A stretch of DNA of 64,000 bases. It comes from Nymphaea colorata (lineage: Eukaryota; Streptophyta; Magnoliopsida; Nymphaeales; Nymphaeaceae). A program made the position numbers and the translations under genes. Shown here piece after piece: positions 33,949-45,085 of the stretch. The notes under the pieces are model-generated. The model searched no databases. It saw only the letters and a program-made list of their open reading frames with translations, and was not told the DNA's origin. The first letter of the stretch is position 1. Each line of letters begins with the position of its first letter. The stretch covers positions 6,262,802 to 6,326,801 of the forward strand of contig NC_045145.1 in the NCBI RefSeq assembly GCF_008831285.2. Reading direction: 5' to 3'.

Positions 33949-34421
33949 TGTAAGATCATTTGGTGGGCTGACATATGTCTATGAAGAATTTCAGACATTA
34001 TGGCTGTCTTAACGTAAATATCCGCTTAAGTGATTGCATTTTGGGATATTACGTCATTTTAAATGATATGGAGTAATTTTGAAATGTATAGATACCAGTA
34101 CGCAATTACAGACTTTTTGATGGGTTGAATCCGTAATTGTCCTTATTATATAATGGTAGTGGTCCCTGGGGTCGTGGATATAGTTGCTTTTGGTTTCTAG
34201 GGTTTTCTCTTCCCCATTTGAGAGAGACCTGACGTGCACTGCACGTACCCTAGAAGATCCTACCGCGATCTACTGTCCGTGCACTTCAGATGGATTCAGG
34301 TACACTTCCGCTTGAAGTTTAAGGTTTTGTTTAATTCAATGATTTAGCATGAGCATGATCCTGTTTTGTTTAGGGCATATAAGTTTGGTTTCGTGTATGC
34401 ATGAGGGGAGAAATCCCAACA
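33949..34421 (+). repeat. 3' LTR of the copia element (473 bp)
   Basis: Starts TGTAAGATC next to the purine tract and ends ATCCCAACA, with the usual TGT...ACA borders. A TATA-like TATATAAT lies near 34147, followed by GC-richer transcribed-type sequence. No second copy is present in the window. Confidence 0.7.
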
Positions 34422-34453
34422 GTTCCGGCTACCCAATTCAGTAATCCTCAATA

Positions 34454-34782
34454 CTAAAAAAGGTTGGAAGCTCAACCGCAATCAACGGAGAATCTTCAGA
34501 AGCCAAACGTAGCCCATGTTCCGGCGTCCCCTGATCTGCATCAGTATCGTCCCTCTCATGAGCTGTCGCTCGAATCGGGATAAAGGACGTTCACGATCGA
34601 AAACCATGACTGGAATAAGCTATGCCACATCCAATACTGCGACAATCGCCGCTCTGGATGGTCTTACGAAAACCAACAAAGGAAGCCGAAGATCTACATG
34701 GTGAAGAAGAGGATGACTGAGAAAACGGAGAAGCTTCTATAAACCTGGGTCGTTGCGTAATGGGGCTATTCATGGCCTCCAT
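34454..34782 (-). pseudogene. First-exon-like open frame with transit-peptide features and one stop
   Basis: From the ATG at 34782, in a good context (GCCATGGAGG), the frame reads MEAMNSPITQRPRFIEASPF, then a long Ser-rich stretch (SQSSSSSPCRSSASFVGF), Arg-containing and poor in acidic residues, as in chloroplast transit peptides. It meets TGA at 34591, but the same frame stays open for 45 more codons (HERDDTDADQGTPEHGLRLA, then SEDSPLIAVELP) to 34454. TGA could derive from CGA by one transition. The codons after the stop look coding. It ends about 30 bases before the copia LTR. I do not recognise the family; no further exon was found. Confidence 0.45.
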
Positions 34783-34896
34783 GGCAGCAAGCAGAGAAAC
34801 TCAAGCGCGCGTGTGCGAAAGAGAAGGGGGCTTCAGGCGGAAGGGGAAAAACGCGAGGGCTTCGACGGAAGGGGAAACCGCAAGAAAAGGAGGATG

Positions 34897-34970
34897 AAAT
34901 TTTGAGCCCTAATGGCTCAAAATTTTGTCCGCAGAAAAAAGTCAGAGTTCGACTCTGACTTTTTTCCGCG
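34897..34970. repeat. Two adjacent hairpins upstream of the exon-like frame
   Basis: AAATTTTGAGCC (34897-34908) pairs perfectly with GGCTCAAAATTT (34914-34925). Next to it GCAGAAAAAAGTCAGAGT pairs with ACTCTGACTTTTTTCCGC (about 34931-34969) with one mismatch and a loop of about three bases. They could be ends of a small element or a transcript structure. Confidence 0.75.
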
Positions 34971-35225
34971 TTAATTTTATGCACGTCGTACGAAAAATTC
35001 ACGTGAAATTTCATGCGTTTGATGCTCTCACCTCACAACAGTTGAAATTTCAACTCTTGTCGTACAGTTTTCACCCACCCCTCTAATTTTCCCCTTTGCA
35101 ATCAAACACACAAACACAGCCTAAGGCTATATTTGATTGCAAGGAAGAATTTAACGTGGTAAATTTACCACAGTAAAATTTTCTGAAAAGAAATATAGGA
35201 TGAAATTTAACCCTCTTCCGATTTG

Positions 35226-35611
35226 AGGCCCTGTTTGATTGCAAGGAAGTTTTTTGCAAGGTAAAATTAACTATGTTTGATGCACAGGGCTGTTCTCTCT
35301 TTTTCGGTGGTCACCGCCCGCCTGTCGTTGGTTGCTGGTTTGGTTTCCCTTTCCTGGTGAAAAAGAGAACAGCCGAAAGGAGAGAGAAGAGAAAGGAGGA
35401 AATGAAAAAAGAACAAACTTGAATTCTGAGAATGAAAAAATTCATTCATCCCACCCTTTTACACATATTTTAAAAATAGTCAGACATTCTTTAATAAACA
35501 TTACTTATATGCCTAACTATTTCAAAACACCATTCATTTCCACTATAAAAAGAAGTAAATTTCTGAAAACTTCATTCTATTTCTACATTTCGAAGGCATC
35601 AAACTGGCCTA
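35226..35611. mobile_element. Candidate MITE with GGCC-TTTGAT ends
   Basis: Left end GAGGCCCTGTTTGATTGCAA, right end GCATCAAACTGGCCT; reversed, the right end reads AGGCCAGTTTGATGC, matching the left with few differences. Just to the left, 35090-35145 holds similar ends facing each other (TTTGCAATCAAAC and ATTTGATTGCAAGG), suggesting a second, overlapping or nested element. No target duplication was fixed. Confidence 0.45.
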
Positions 35612-35849
35612 AGGAATTAAAATTCTAGATTCAGGTGCAATGGTTATATTTTCAATCCCTAATTTGATTAAACTGGAATGGATTTCAAACGGACAAGAAA
35701 TCCATAATTAAATTGGAGTGAATTTCAAATATCTGAATTTTGTTTTCAAGCCTATGGTCATGGACGAGGGCTTACCTACTGCCTCTTGGACCTGGGTCTT
35801 TAACAAAGATAGTTGACAACTAAACTTTGAAATCAACCTCTGAAGTGAT

Positions 35850-36660
35850 ATGCTGAATCTGCTGTCAACGTGATACCCCCAGAATTTTGCAACTTCTGGA
35901 TGTCGGAGTCGAGCAAGATTCTTGTACCTGTTTACGATCATAGTGCCTGGTTGCATGAAACTGGGTCCACTGAACTCTGGCTCGCCGTTATGAACAGCCT
36001 CGAGTCTTTGAAAATTTATTATCTAGAGCAAAAGGAGCTGTTTATTCGGACGGATTGCCAAGCCATCATCAGCTTCTTCAACAAATCAAACATCAATAAG
36101 CCCTCTAGAGTTAGGTGGATAGCCTTTGTGGACTTCATCACGGGGCTAGGAATCGATGTGTCCTTTGAACACATCGATGGAAAAGACAACGTCTTGGCCG
36201 ATTCGTTGTCTCGTGTGATCACTCTCTTGACTGGATCACTCAGCATTCTTGAACGACAACAACAAGTAGTAACAGTCTTTGAACAATGCTTACAGGAATG
36301 GAAGGACCATCCAGGACTCCCATCCCAACAGCAGAGGCTGCACCACTTGTGCCACCAGGTGACTCAGTTACTGAGCGCTATAGAAGCATCCTCAACGAGC
36401 TTCATCCCGAGGACCACAGTTCAACTTGGCAATTGCCAAAGCAACGAAGAGATGAACTTCTGGAAGAACTCTCCAACATAGAGAATGAAATCCTCAACTG
36501 TGTCCTGTTAGATCTCGAGCGAATCCAAGTCATACAGGAACAACGGTGGACGACGACCTTTCGATCCTCCACTACGAAAACCTGTTGGCGCTACATTCAG
36601 CAACCAATCTCAAATCTCTAGGCAAGCAAATCTGCCCATAAGGGGAAGGCTGTATCCTCA
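35850..36660 (+). pseudogene. Endogenous caulimovirid (pararetrovirus) RNase H fragment
   Basis: The frame 35870-36481 contains IRTDCQAIISFFNKS, NKPSRVRWIAFVDF and FEHIDGKDNVLADSLSR, the RNase H signature of plant pararetroviruses (Caulimoviridae). The spacing of the D...D and HIDGK-N-LAD blocks is that of the virus family rather than of LTR retrotransposons. An overlapping frame (36286-36621) appears to carry the continuation after a shift. No coat, movement or protease region is present nearby, so this is an old, isolated piece integrated in the genome and not able to produce virus. The affinity to petuvirus- or florendovirus-like groups is inference. Confidence 0.8.
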
Positions 36661-36699
36661 ATTGGGGTCAATGTAAATTACACCACTTTTTTCTACATT

Positions 36700-38689
36700 A
36701 AGAAAAGTGAGGCCGGGTGAACACCTTTACTCTTCATTTTTTCTTTGCTTTTTGACTCTCCTATTGACTTTTATTTTAGGCCGAGAGGAAAATGGATTTT
36801 TTTTGCTATCTTCAGCCTTTGCAAGGCTACTGGTAACTCCGACCATCAGCACAAACCACCATGGGAGCATGGGGCTGGTAATTTCTCTTCTCTCTCTTTT
36901 TTTTTTTTTAAAAAAAACATTTACTTCTTGTTTTAGGGGATTGAACGTGATTGATCATCAGAGCAAAGAAGAAGAAGCCCGAAGCAAAAAAAAAAAAAAA
37001 AACGCTAGAAGAGGGAGGGATCAACTGGTTTCGACAAGGCTTCTACCTGAAAAAATGCGGTTTTCAGTCATATCTCCTCTTTTCCTCAAGGTTTTATTAT
37101 TGTTATGATTATGATTTTATTTATGTTCCTCTTTTTATTATTATAATTTTGAACATCAAGGTTCTATCAAGACCATTACTTGATGCTAATTGCTTAGTTC
37201 TCTACCTCATCTAGCATTCTAGTTTACATGTTACTAGAACTGAGACAATTTTCATGTGAAAAAATTTGTTAGATCAAGACGGCATCGAGAGATGTTAAAG
37301 TTGAAGTCACACACACAAAATATAAGAAGGAAGTGCCAAAAATTCAACATTTTTATAAGAAAGGATCCAACATTTCGAAAATACACAAAAATTTATTGTG
37401 ATGATATTATGATATTGTATTAATATTTTCCTTGCCTTGGTAGTGTTTGCTGGGCAAACCCGTAACTTGTCGTCAAATGCTTAAGTTAATGATTTTCATT
37501 GCAACTATATGTAGGAGCTTGTAAACTAAAATTCATGCGATGGGACTAGAAAAGTACTCAAGTAATGCTATGAAAGAACATGCACAATTTGTTGTTTGCA
37601 AGGTACCTTTATAACTCTGAATCTTTTCAAAGAAGCTTGTCTTGACTGTCAAAGAGCACTTTTTAGGTGAATCAACAAATTTAACAGACTAGAGCTCCAT
37701 GAGTTCTGATATCTGAGGAAACACCTGCATGTGGGTGAAGATACATACACATACACATAAAAAGAGGGGAGATTTTTGACTTGATGATTTTCTTGTGCTT
37801 GAAAAACAAGCCCCGAAGTTGTGTCATTTACAAGTTACTTCAAAGTTCCGTTGTGTTTTTTCCTTATCTTTTGATCAACCAATTGATTCATAGAGATGTA
37901 TAACCATCTAGATAAATTTTTTTTCTACGTTGACCACAACTTGCATCTAGTTGTTCAAGTATAATAATGATCAGTTTCATTATTGTGTTTTGTTTCCTAT
38001 AAGTTCACTCAAATTTCAGGAATCAAATATAATAAAAGTTAAATAATTGAAGGTACAGTTCTGCATGAACATTGTTGGAAGCTTTTGCTGTCTATCAGGT
38101 ATGGCTTTAATATCCTACCTGTGGAAGAGATATTTGCTTGCTTTTGTTTAGAATCTTCTTGTAGTGTTTAATTTTCAAGATAAAGAAATTCTCTTTGATA
38201 TTATAAGTCACCCTTTTTTTAAACAATGTTTGCACACCATATATTTGGTCTACTCAATACCATATGCAGTATGATAGAGCTGACATGCATCTAGATCGTT
38301 GTCTCATACTAATAAAAAGGGGTTAGTTTGTTATAGGCAACCTAGGTGCAAAGTTACATCCACCTTTTACAATGTTTGCATCCAAATTTTATCTGAGGGT
38401 GCTTTGGAAAATTTTGTTTTGAAAGAGAAAAGTGCTCGCCCAGCTCAGACTTGGCCATTCCCAATGTATTTATTGGAGGTGACCAGACCAAGGGCTATGC
38501 TCCCTTTCCATCCTAAAACCTAAATGCGTGGGTGCTTTACTTAATTAAACTTTAAATATTTATGGAAAATGTTTTGGGAAATAAGTTTTAAAATCACATG
38601 GCTCGAAGAAAAGTCTTGTGCCCTTAGAGTAGAATCATAGATTTGGAAGAAGAACAACATAATATCCCGAAGAAAGGGTAGATCTTATT
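36700..38689. other. Non-coding DNA
   Basis: T-rich and A-rich runs (36897-36917, 36985-37003) and no recognised product. Several short frames are translations of A/T-rich text. Confidence 0.5.
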
Positions 38690-39125
38690 ACATAGCCACA
38701 AATGTCACGATATTTTCAAAAATATCACGATATTAATGAGAAAAACAAAGAGAACGATAAAATACAGGAAAATATCATGATATATTTTGAATTTATTGCA
38801 ATTTAACGTGATTTATGGTGATTTTATCGCAAATTTTTTTGTGATTTTTTCGTTTATTTTTTATTTCATTTTCTGTTTTTATGTTTTTGAACTTGTGTTT
38901 CATTGTTCTATTTCCTTTTGTTTTAGCTGTTTAACTTGACCTCTTAAGTGCAATACAATACTTATAGTTTTTCATTTATGGTATTTTTACTTTACATTTT
39001 GATTTTTTTATTTTTTAAAAAACTCAGATTTTTCCAAGATTTCCCCCAAAAACGACTTTATCGATAAATACTAGAGAAAAAACTCACCGATAAAAACTCA
39101 AAACGATATTTGGTGGCCATGGTTC
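38690..39125. repeat. AT-rich element remnant with ATATCACGATATT / ATCGATAAA words
   Basis: CACGATATT-type words recur at 38705-38735 and 38775-38790, with ATCGATAAA and CACCGATAAA at 39060-39100. This kind of wording is common at the ends of old plant DNA transposons; no terminal repeat pair could be fixed. Confidence 0.4.
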
Positions 39126-42100
39126 TACCCTTATTGGAGTTGCCTTCACATAAAGCGATGTGATATACGGGGCATGAAGTTGAGGCCACATGCCTGAATC
39201 ACCTCAAGCAGATAAAGCACCAGCCGTTGTAGTATTTACTTGTTGAGATGCACAAGCAGCGTAAAAATGGCAAATGTCTTGGTTCTACTCGGAGATGCCA
39301 AACTGGGACGAGCACAGGCGCGAAGGCGTGTGAATGGCACTATAGCGAATATCTATCCAAGTTGTACGTGTATTGATACCCTTCTAATGTGTCAGTACAC
39401 GATCTTATAGGCATGCATAAGTCAGTTATGGACTTGAGTCGGTTCGTGTCCTCTATGAATTGGGTCTGGACAAAAAAGAGGTTTTAAATAATATCGGGCA
39501 TATGTTAATATAACATGGAGGAGAGGAATTGGAATCTTTAGGCTTTGGACCATGGATTTATGAACCCTTGATTTAGATCTAGATAGAGAAGATCTATTTT
39601 TGAAAAAATATTTGAAATAGTTTTGAAATCATTCGGGACTTTGAATTTAGATCATAGGTGTCATCATATGCCCTAAAAGAGGGGCAGTACTAGTAATGTT
39701 TGAGATATTGAAGATATAAGTCACATTTAAAAATTATTGTTGTTGGCTTTATTCGACTTAGATGAAGTGTATGTCTTCGAAGTTACTAGGTGATTAAACC
39801 TTTGCTAAGTTCAACTCAAAATTGGAACTAAGATTGGAATTAACCTCTTTAACTTATTTTAAAAAGTTGCTCATCATCCATTCATGTTCACATAGTGATA
39901 GTGTGTGCTTATACATGCAAATGCATATCTACAATCTTGAAGAAAGCAAATCATCCCTACCATAATCCTTCATATAAGTCAATTCCATCATATTCATACC
40001 TATAAATGAAGAGAAGGGAAAAAAAAAAAGAAGAGGGAAAGGGGTTTGAAAAAAATTGGTCTTGTTAGTTAACCAAGATAGACTCTTTGATATAAACCAT
40101 GGGTGACATATCTTAGTTTTTGACTTTGGGAAGCACTTTGAAGTCAAAGGGATAAGGTCAACTTTTTATAGGACTAAGGTTCAAAATTAGATTGGGCTTG
40201 GTGATTAAAAATGTAGAGAGAAAGATGGATAAGACAGAGAGAGAAAGAGAAAAACGTGGAGGGAAATAATAGAGAGAGATAGGGAGAGAGAGAGAGAGGA
40301 TGTTGAATAAATGATTTTAGCAGCACCTCAGCCAAGCTGGCTAAGGCATGCTTGGCCGGCATGCCTGGTGCTCAAGGGCAGGGTGCTAGGCCTAGCGCGG
40401 CAGGCCTGTTGTGCCAAACCACCCATTGGCTGGAAGTTGGGACAATGACGGCAGCCAGCTTGGCACCATGTCATCCAATGGTCCTGCCAAGAGAGGGGAG
40501 TGAGAAAATGGTGGACTTTGGCAGGGCATTTTGGTATTTTTTCCAAGTTAAGGGTATTTTTGGAAAAATAAGGCTTGGAAATTTTAGGTAGGAAGATGCA
40601 CAAATTGGGTATTTTAGCTAGGGGTATTTTGGTAAAATGATTGGCACATTGGATTTTGGGCATGGGTCTCAAAGCTGGGTTCTGGATGTTGGATTGACAA
40701 TAGGTTACGTTGGAAATTTGGATCAAGATAGGATATATGTACTACGGATTTGGATTTGAACAATGTTCTGGATCTGGATATGGGACCAAAATTTGGATCT
40801 GGGCAGATATATAGATCAAGGTTTTGGATCAGGTTTGGGTTCATGGATTTGGATCAAAATCATGGATTGGATCTAGATTTAAATAGAAAAAAGGATTTTG
40901 ATCTAGATTTGTATCCAAGCAAGTGTATGGATTAGGGTTTTGGATCAGATGGGTTTGTAATTACGATTTGAATTAGATCTTGCTTCTACTGTTTGAATTT
41001 GGATCTAGGTTTGGATCCGTGACTTGCATTTGGATCTGAATTGAATGAAAAATTGATATTTTGAGCGGAGATTTTGGAGCTCATATCCGGAACTTTGAGC
41101 TTAAGTTTTAAATATAAGTCCAAATTAAATATGATGCTAAGCTCAGAAGGGAATTAAAATTGAATATGATGCTAAGCTCAGAAGAAAGTTGGAATTGGGT
41201 TTGGCAGCGAGAAATTAGGCATGAGAGGGATAAAATTGAGGCTTGGTAAGTGAAAAATAACCAAAAATTTAAAAATGCCTTGCAAAATTTTCAAAGTTGG
41301 AGATTACAGACAGTTAAAGGTGCTTGTGTGTCCATGTGATGCAATTTTTCATGGAAACCTTTTTAAATAGATTTATCGTAAGTAAAGCAAGGGGAATGGG
41401 TCTAAGAAATACAATTTTGGGTCCACACAAATATTAAAATAATACTTTATTAACAAAACAAAATGAATGCTCACAAGACAATAGTTCAGTTCAAGACATT
41501 GGCATTCAATTCTTTTAGCCGACCGTGCAAAAGCACTAAACAAAATCCTAAGTAAACTAATCTTCAAGCTCGAGTTGCTTCTTGGCTCCAAGTCACGATA
41601 TCACCACACCAAACCATAACGTGTCATGTTAAGGGCTAAGAACCCGGGGATTCCTCCGAAAGGTTCAATATGAACATGCAAAAGCAGCAAAGAAGCAAGT
41701 GAAAAGAAAGAATATTGGCAAAACAAAACTAGGAGAAAAGAAATGACGTGGCTAGAAGAATCTTCCACGTCCTAGGTTGTCGAACAATGCACAGAAAGCT
41801 ATCATAGGCACTTGAGGATGATGATGGATTGCCCTCAAGTCGTGGAAGTAAAATCTCAACATGAAAGGGAAAACTCGAATTTAAATTTTCCCTTATTTCA
41901 AAACACCTCATAGAAATCCCAAAATTGATCAAAACCTAAGAAAAATACTATATATGCTTATAAACAGAGGTGTGTCTGAGTCTTGGATCGACTTTAGGCT
42001 CATGATGTGACCTGACTTGCTTCTAGAATTTGATGTGAATCTGTTTCTGCAGCGAATTTGTTTAAAACAGCAAAATCACAATATTTTCTCCAATTCATCC

Positions 42101-45080
42101 CAGAAATGTGTATAATTTGAAGCATCAATTCTTGACATTAAAACAATGTAAAACATGGGTTTTTGGAGTTTAAATTAATCGGTGTATGCATGAAAAATAT
42201 AATAAAAATGATACATTTTATTTATCATTAAACTTCCTTATGCTTAAACATTACTTGTCCTTGAAAAAAAAATATGAAAATAATAAAGCAAGCTAGTGCA
42301 AGAAAGCAAATTAAATACGAGAAGATGAACTAAATGCAAACTTTAATATACAATACCTAACTAGTCTAACTCATTTTTACAGGAATTCTATTGTATTTAA
42401 CATATGCAAGAAGCCCTTCAAACCCCTAAATTTTACCCTAGTGGACTGAGTGGGTCCTCATGAGGGTTTCTAGTTATGCTGCCCAAAAGCATTTTTCGCC
42501 ATGCAAAATATATAATATTTTTTCAAAACAATTTTACATACAAGTGTCAATTCGAGCATCATATTTCATGCACTTGTAGGACACAAATATGCAAGAGAAT
42601 CCCACACCTTCACAGCAAGTTTAAACTTTCCAAAACCTTTCTTAGAACTTGCATTAGTTTATATTTCATTCTTGGAAAATCATATTTGATTAGATTATCC
42701 CTTTTCAATCCAGACCTACGTAACACTCCGTAGTTTTCAATTTTAATTTTTTGAGTACTTTTTTTCTTTGTTTTTTTCACTTGAGTTATTCCTCGGTTCC
42801 AATTCATGGCCCACTAAGTCACTTGCCAAAACTTTAGTATGATGTATAGCCCCAACCATGCACAATAGTCCAGGTTTTCATATTTAGCTTCTTGCATCCG
42901 AGAGCAAGTAGTGGAATCTCATTCCCCTACTTCTATCCACTAGATAGTGGAACAACAGCACTAGCTTTATTTTCTCCCATATGTATTCATTGCTTAATAT
43001 ATACAACCATACATTGTCATACAGGTACTGCACACCATATTTGAACCTTCACATGCACATAGTTCATTGAAAACCACAAAAAAGTCACGCATTTGAGATT
43101 AGTTTCGAAAAAGTATCCATATGGGGCTTAAAAATTCTCAAACATATTAAATTCTATAAAGAAACATTATATATTCGATGTTGATCAAATGTTTGAAAGC
43201 TTCAATTTTATGCGAGTTTCTAGCAAAGTGGAAATTTTGGACTTGATGACTAAGAATTCCAATGTGTCAACAGATGTCTAATGTACTGAATTAAGTGCAG
43301 CTTTGTTTCCCTTGTATACTAAATACTACTGCATTTCAGTTTCACAAGCTTTAATAGACTAAAGAACCACAAAAGTAGAATTCATAAAAAAAAGTTGCAA
43401 ATGAAGCCAGTAATTTTACACAAATTAATTTGAGAGAAACGTGCTGAGGTTACCCTTAACCCATCAAAGCTGAAATAATTACACAGTATAACGAATAAAA
43501 GAATGAGGCTTCATGGCCCAACAGAAAACATGCTAAGCATCAAGCATCAGACTCTTCCGTCTCCATGAGCAAGGAGACAACATGAAGGGACAGAACATCA
43601 TTATGAACATACAAGAGACTAGAACCATGCTAAGAAATCGAATAGTGATGGCTTTGACAGCAATCTTTGTCTCGCTAGCTTGGAGACTCCGTCAATGCTT
43701 TCCAAAACAAACTTCAAGATGCATTAATTAAAAAATAAATGTTCTTAATTACAGACTTAAAGAAAAGATATAAAGGAAGTGTGTGCCAAGCTGAGGTGGC
43801 ACCTATGTGGCACTAACTGAGCACCCGTGTGGTGCCTAGCCGGAGCCTGCCCAACGTTGGAGAGGTTTGAATTTCAAACTTCGGTTGATGATTGGGAGGT
43901 GGACTTCAAGAAGCACAAAATGGGTGACAAAATGACATGGCACCTTGTAGGATGCTGAGGTGGCAGGTGGGCCAACTGTGATTGGTTGGGCCAGCATCCA
44001 ACAATTGGTGCCTTGAGTTGGCGTGGCTGTTGAGTCAATAGGGAGGGTTTCCTGATTGGCTTGCACGGCAACCTGGAGTGCCAAATGGTCCACCATAGCA
44101 GGCCGCATCCAATGGCTAGCTTTGCCTGCAGACTCGGTTAAGCTGGCAAGCTACAAAGTGTTTGGGCCGCATGCACAAGTGCCCAATGGGAAAGGGTGGC
44201 ACATATACTGACTAGGCTAGATTCGCCAAGGTGAGTCTACAATGTGGCTAGGGCAGCATCTGGGCATGCTGGCTCCTTGCTTCCGCTGAGTGGCCTGGCA
44301 GGGCTCGTGCTAATTGAGCTAGCCTGGGCGCGGTGCAATGGTCAGTTGTTGGCTGGTCCAACATGGCTGGCCTTGCTGGCCCAGGTTAAGTGCACTCAGG
44401 CCGTGCCTAGGGTCCTTGGATCGAGCTCAGCCTGGGTGTTGGCACATGTCCAAGGCAATGCAGCAATAGGCATTGACCAGGCTCAGTCTGTGGGTCCTCT
44501 ACAAGTGGGCTCAATGTGTGCTACTGCATGGGGTGCGACTAGGTAGGGGTGAGCTGGGCATGTCCTTCAGGGTCCTTTGACCAAGTGGTGTGTGTGTGTT
44601 GGGTTTGGTCAAGGAGCCATGTGAGCCTCTCTTGCAATTGACTCATCCTACTGAATGTTCTGAAGCTGACCCATCTGCTTGTGGATGTAGGTGGTCCTCT
44701 TCACTATTGGCACCAATGATCGGTAGGCCCACATCAACTTCTCCCCCTTTGGATGGGTCTTGCCCCCAAGACTTGGCTGATTGAAACCTGACAAGAAAAC
44801 TATTCTCATCTTCCCAAGTTAGACCTACTTCCTTGTCATCTCCTCTAGATTAAGATTTGGCACGTTAGATGACCCTTTCTATGGACCATCCTCACCTTCA
44901 CGATTTGAGTCAGTAAGGGAGACAGATCATCCCAATGAACCTCGTCTTCTTTAGATAAGCGTGTGGCAAAGAAAGGTTTAAACCTCAAAACATAGAAGAC
45001 AAAATGGACTTGTTCATCTTCTCGGATTTTGTCTACATGTAAATTTTATTCTTATACATGTAAAATTTTATTCTTACATG
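39126..45080. other. Non-coding, repeat-derived DNA
   Basis: 40280-40298 is a (GA)n tract. 40690-41050 is built from diverged GGATTTGGATC/GATCTAGATTT words. 40310-40500 and 43790-44560 are GC-richer and share GCTGG, TGGCACC and CCAATGG words, perhaps two copies of one family. 41130-41185 holds two diverged copies of AATATGATGCTAAGCTCAGA. No frame has a recognised protein motif. Confidence 0.45.
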
Positions 45081-45085
45081 CAGAC
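45081..45085. repeat. Target-site duplication, left copy (CAGAC)
   Basis: CAGAC immediately before the first LTR base; the same five bases follow the right LTR at 55876-55880. Confidence 0.9.

Larger units (their letters stand above)
30870..34421 (+). mobile_element. Defective Ty1/copia retrotransposon with 3' LTR
   Basis: Plus-strand order is gag (30930-31657), zinc knuckle, protease, GAG-pre-integrase (31904-32230), RT (32300-32880), RNase H (33275-33577), purine tract and 3' LTR (33949-34421). The integrase core is missing between pre-integrase and RT, and several catalytic residues are changed, so it is dead. No copy of the LTR sequence was found to the left, nor a primer-binding site, so the 5' LTR was lost or replaced. 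Confidence 0.85.

Noticed and set aside
39600-41300. A third copy of the dispersed repeat at 7175-10620 and 13210-15310
   Set aside because: The order of features (GA-rich tract, then GGATTTGG words) is similar, but no long shared words were found by eye.
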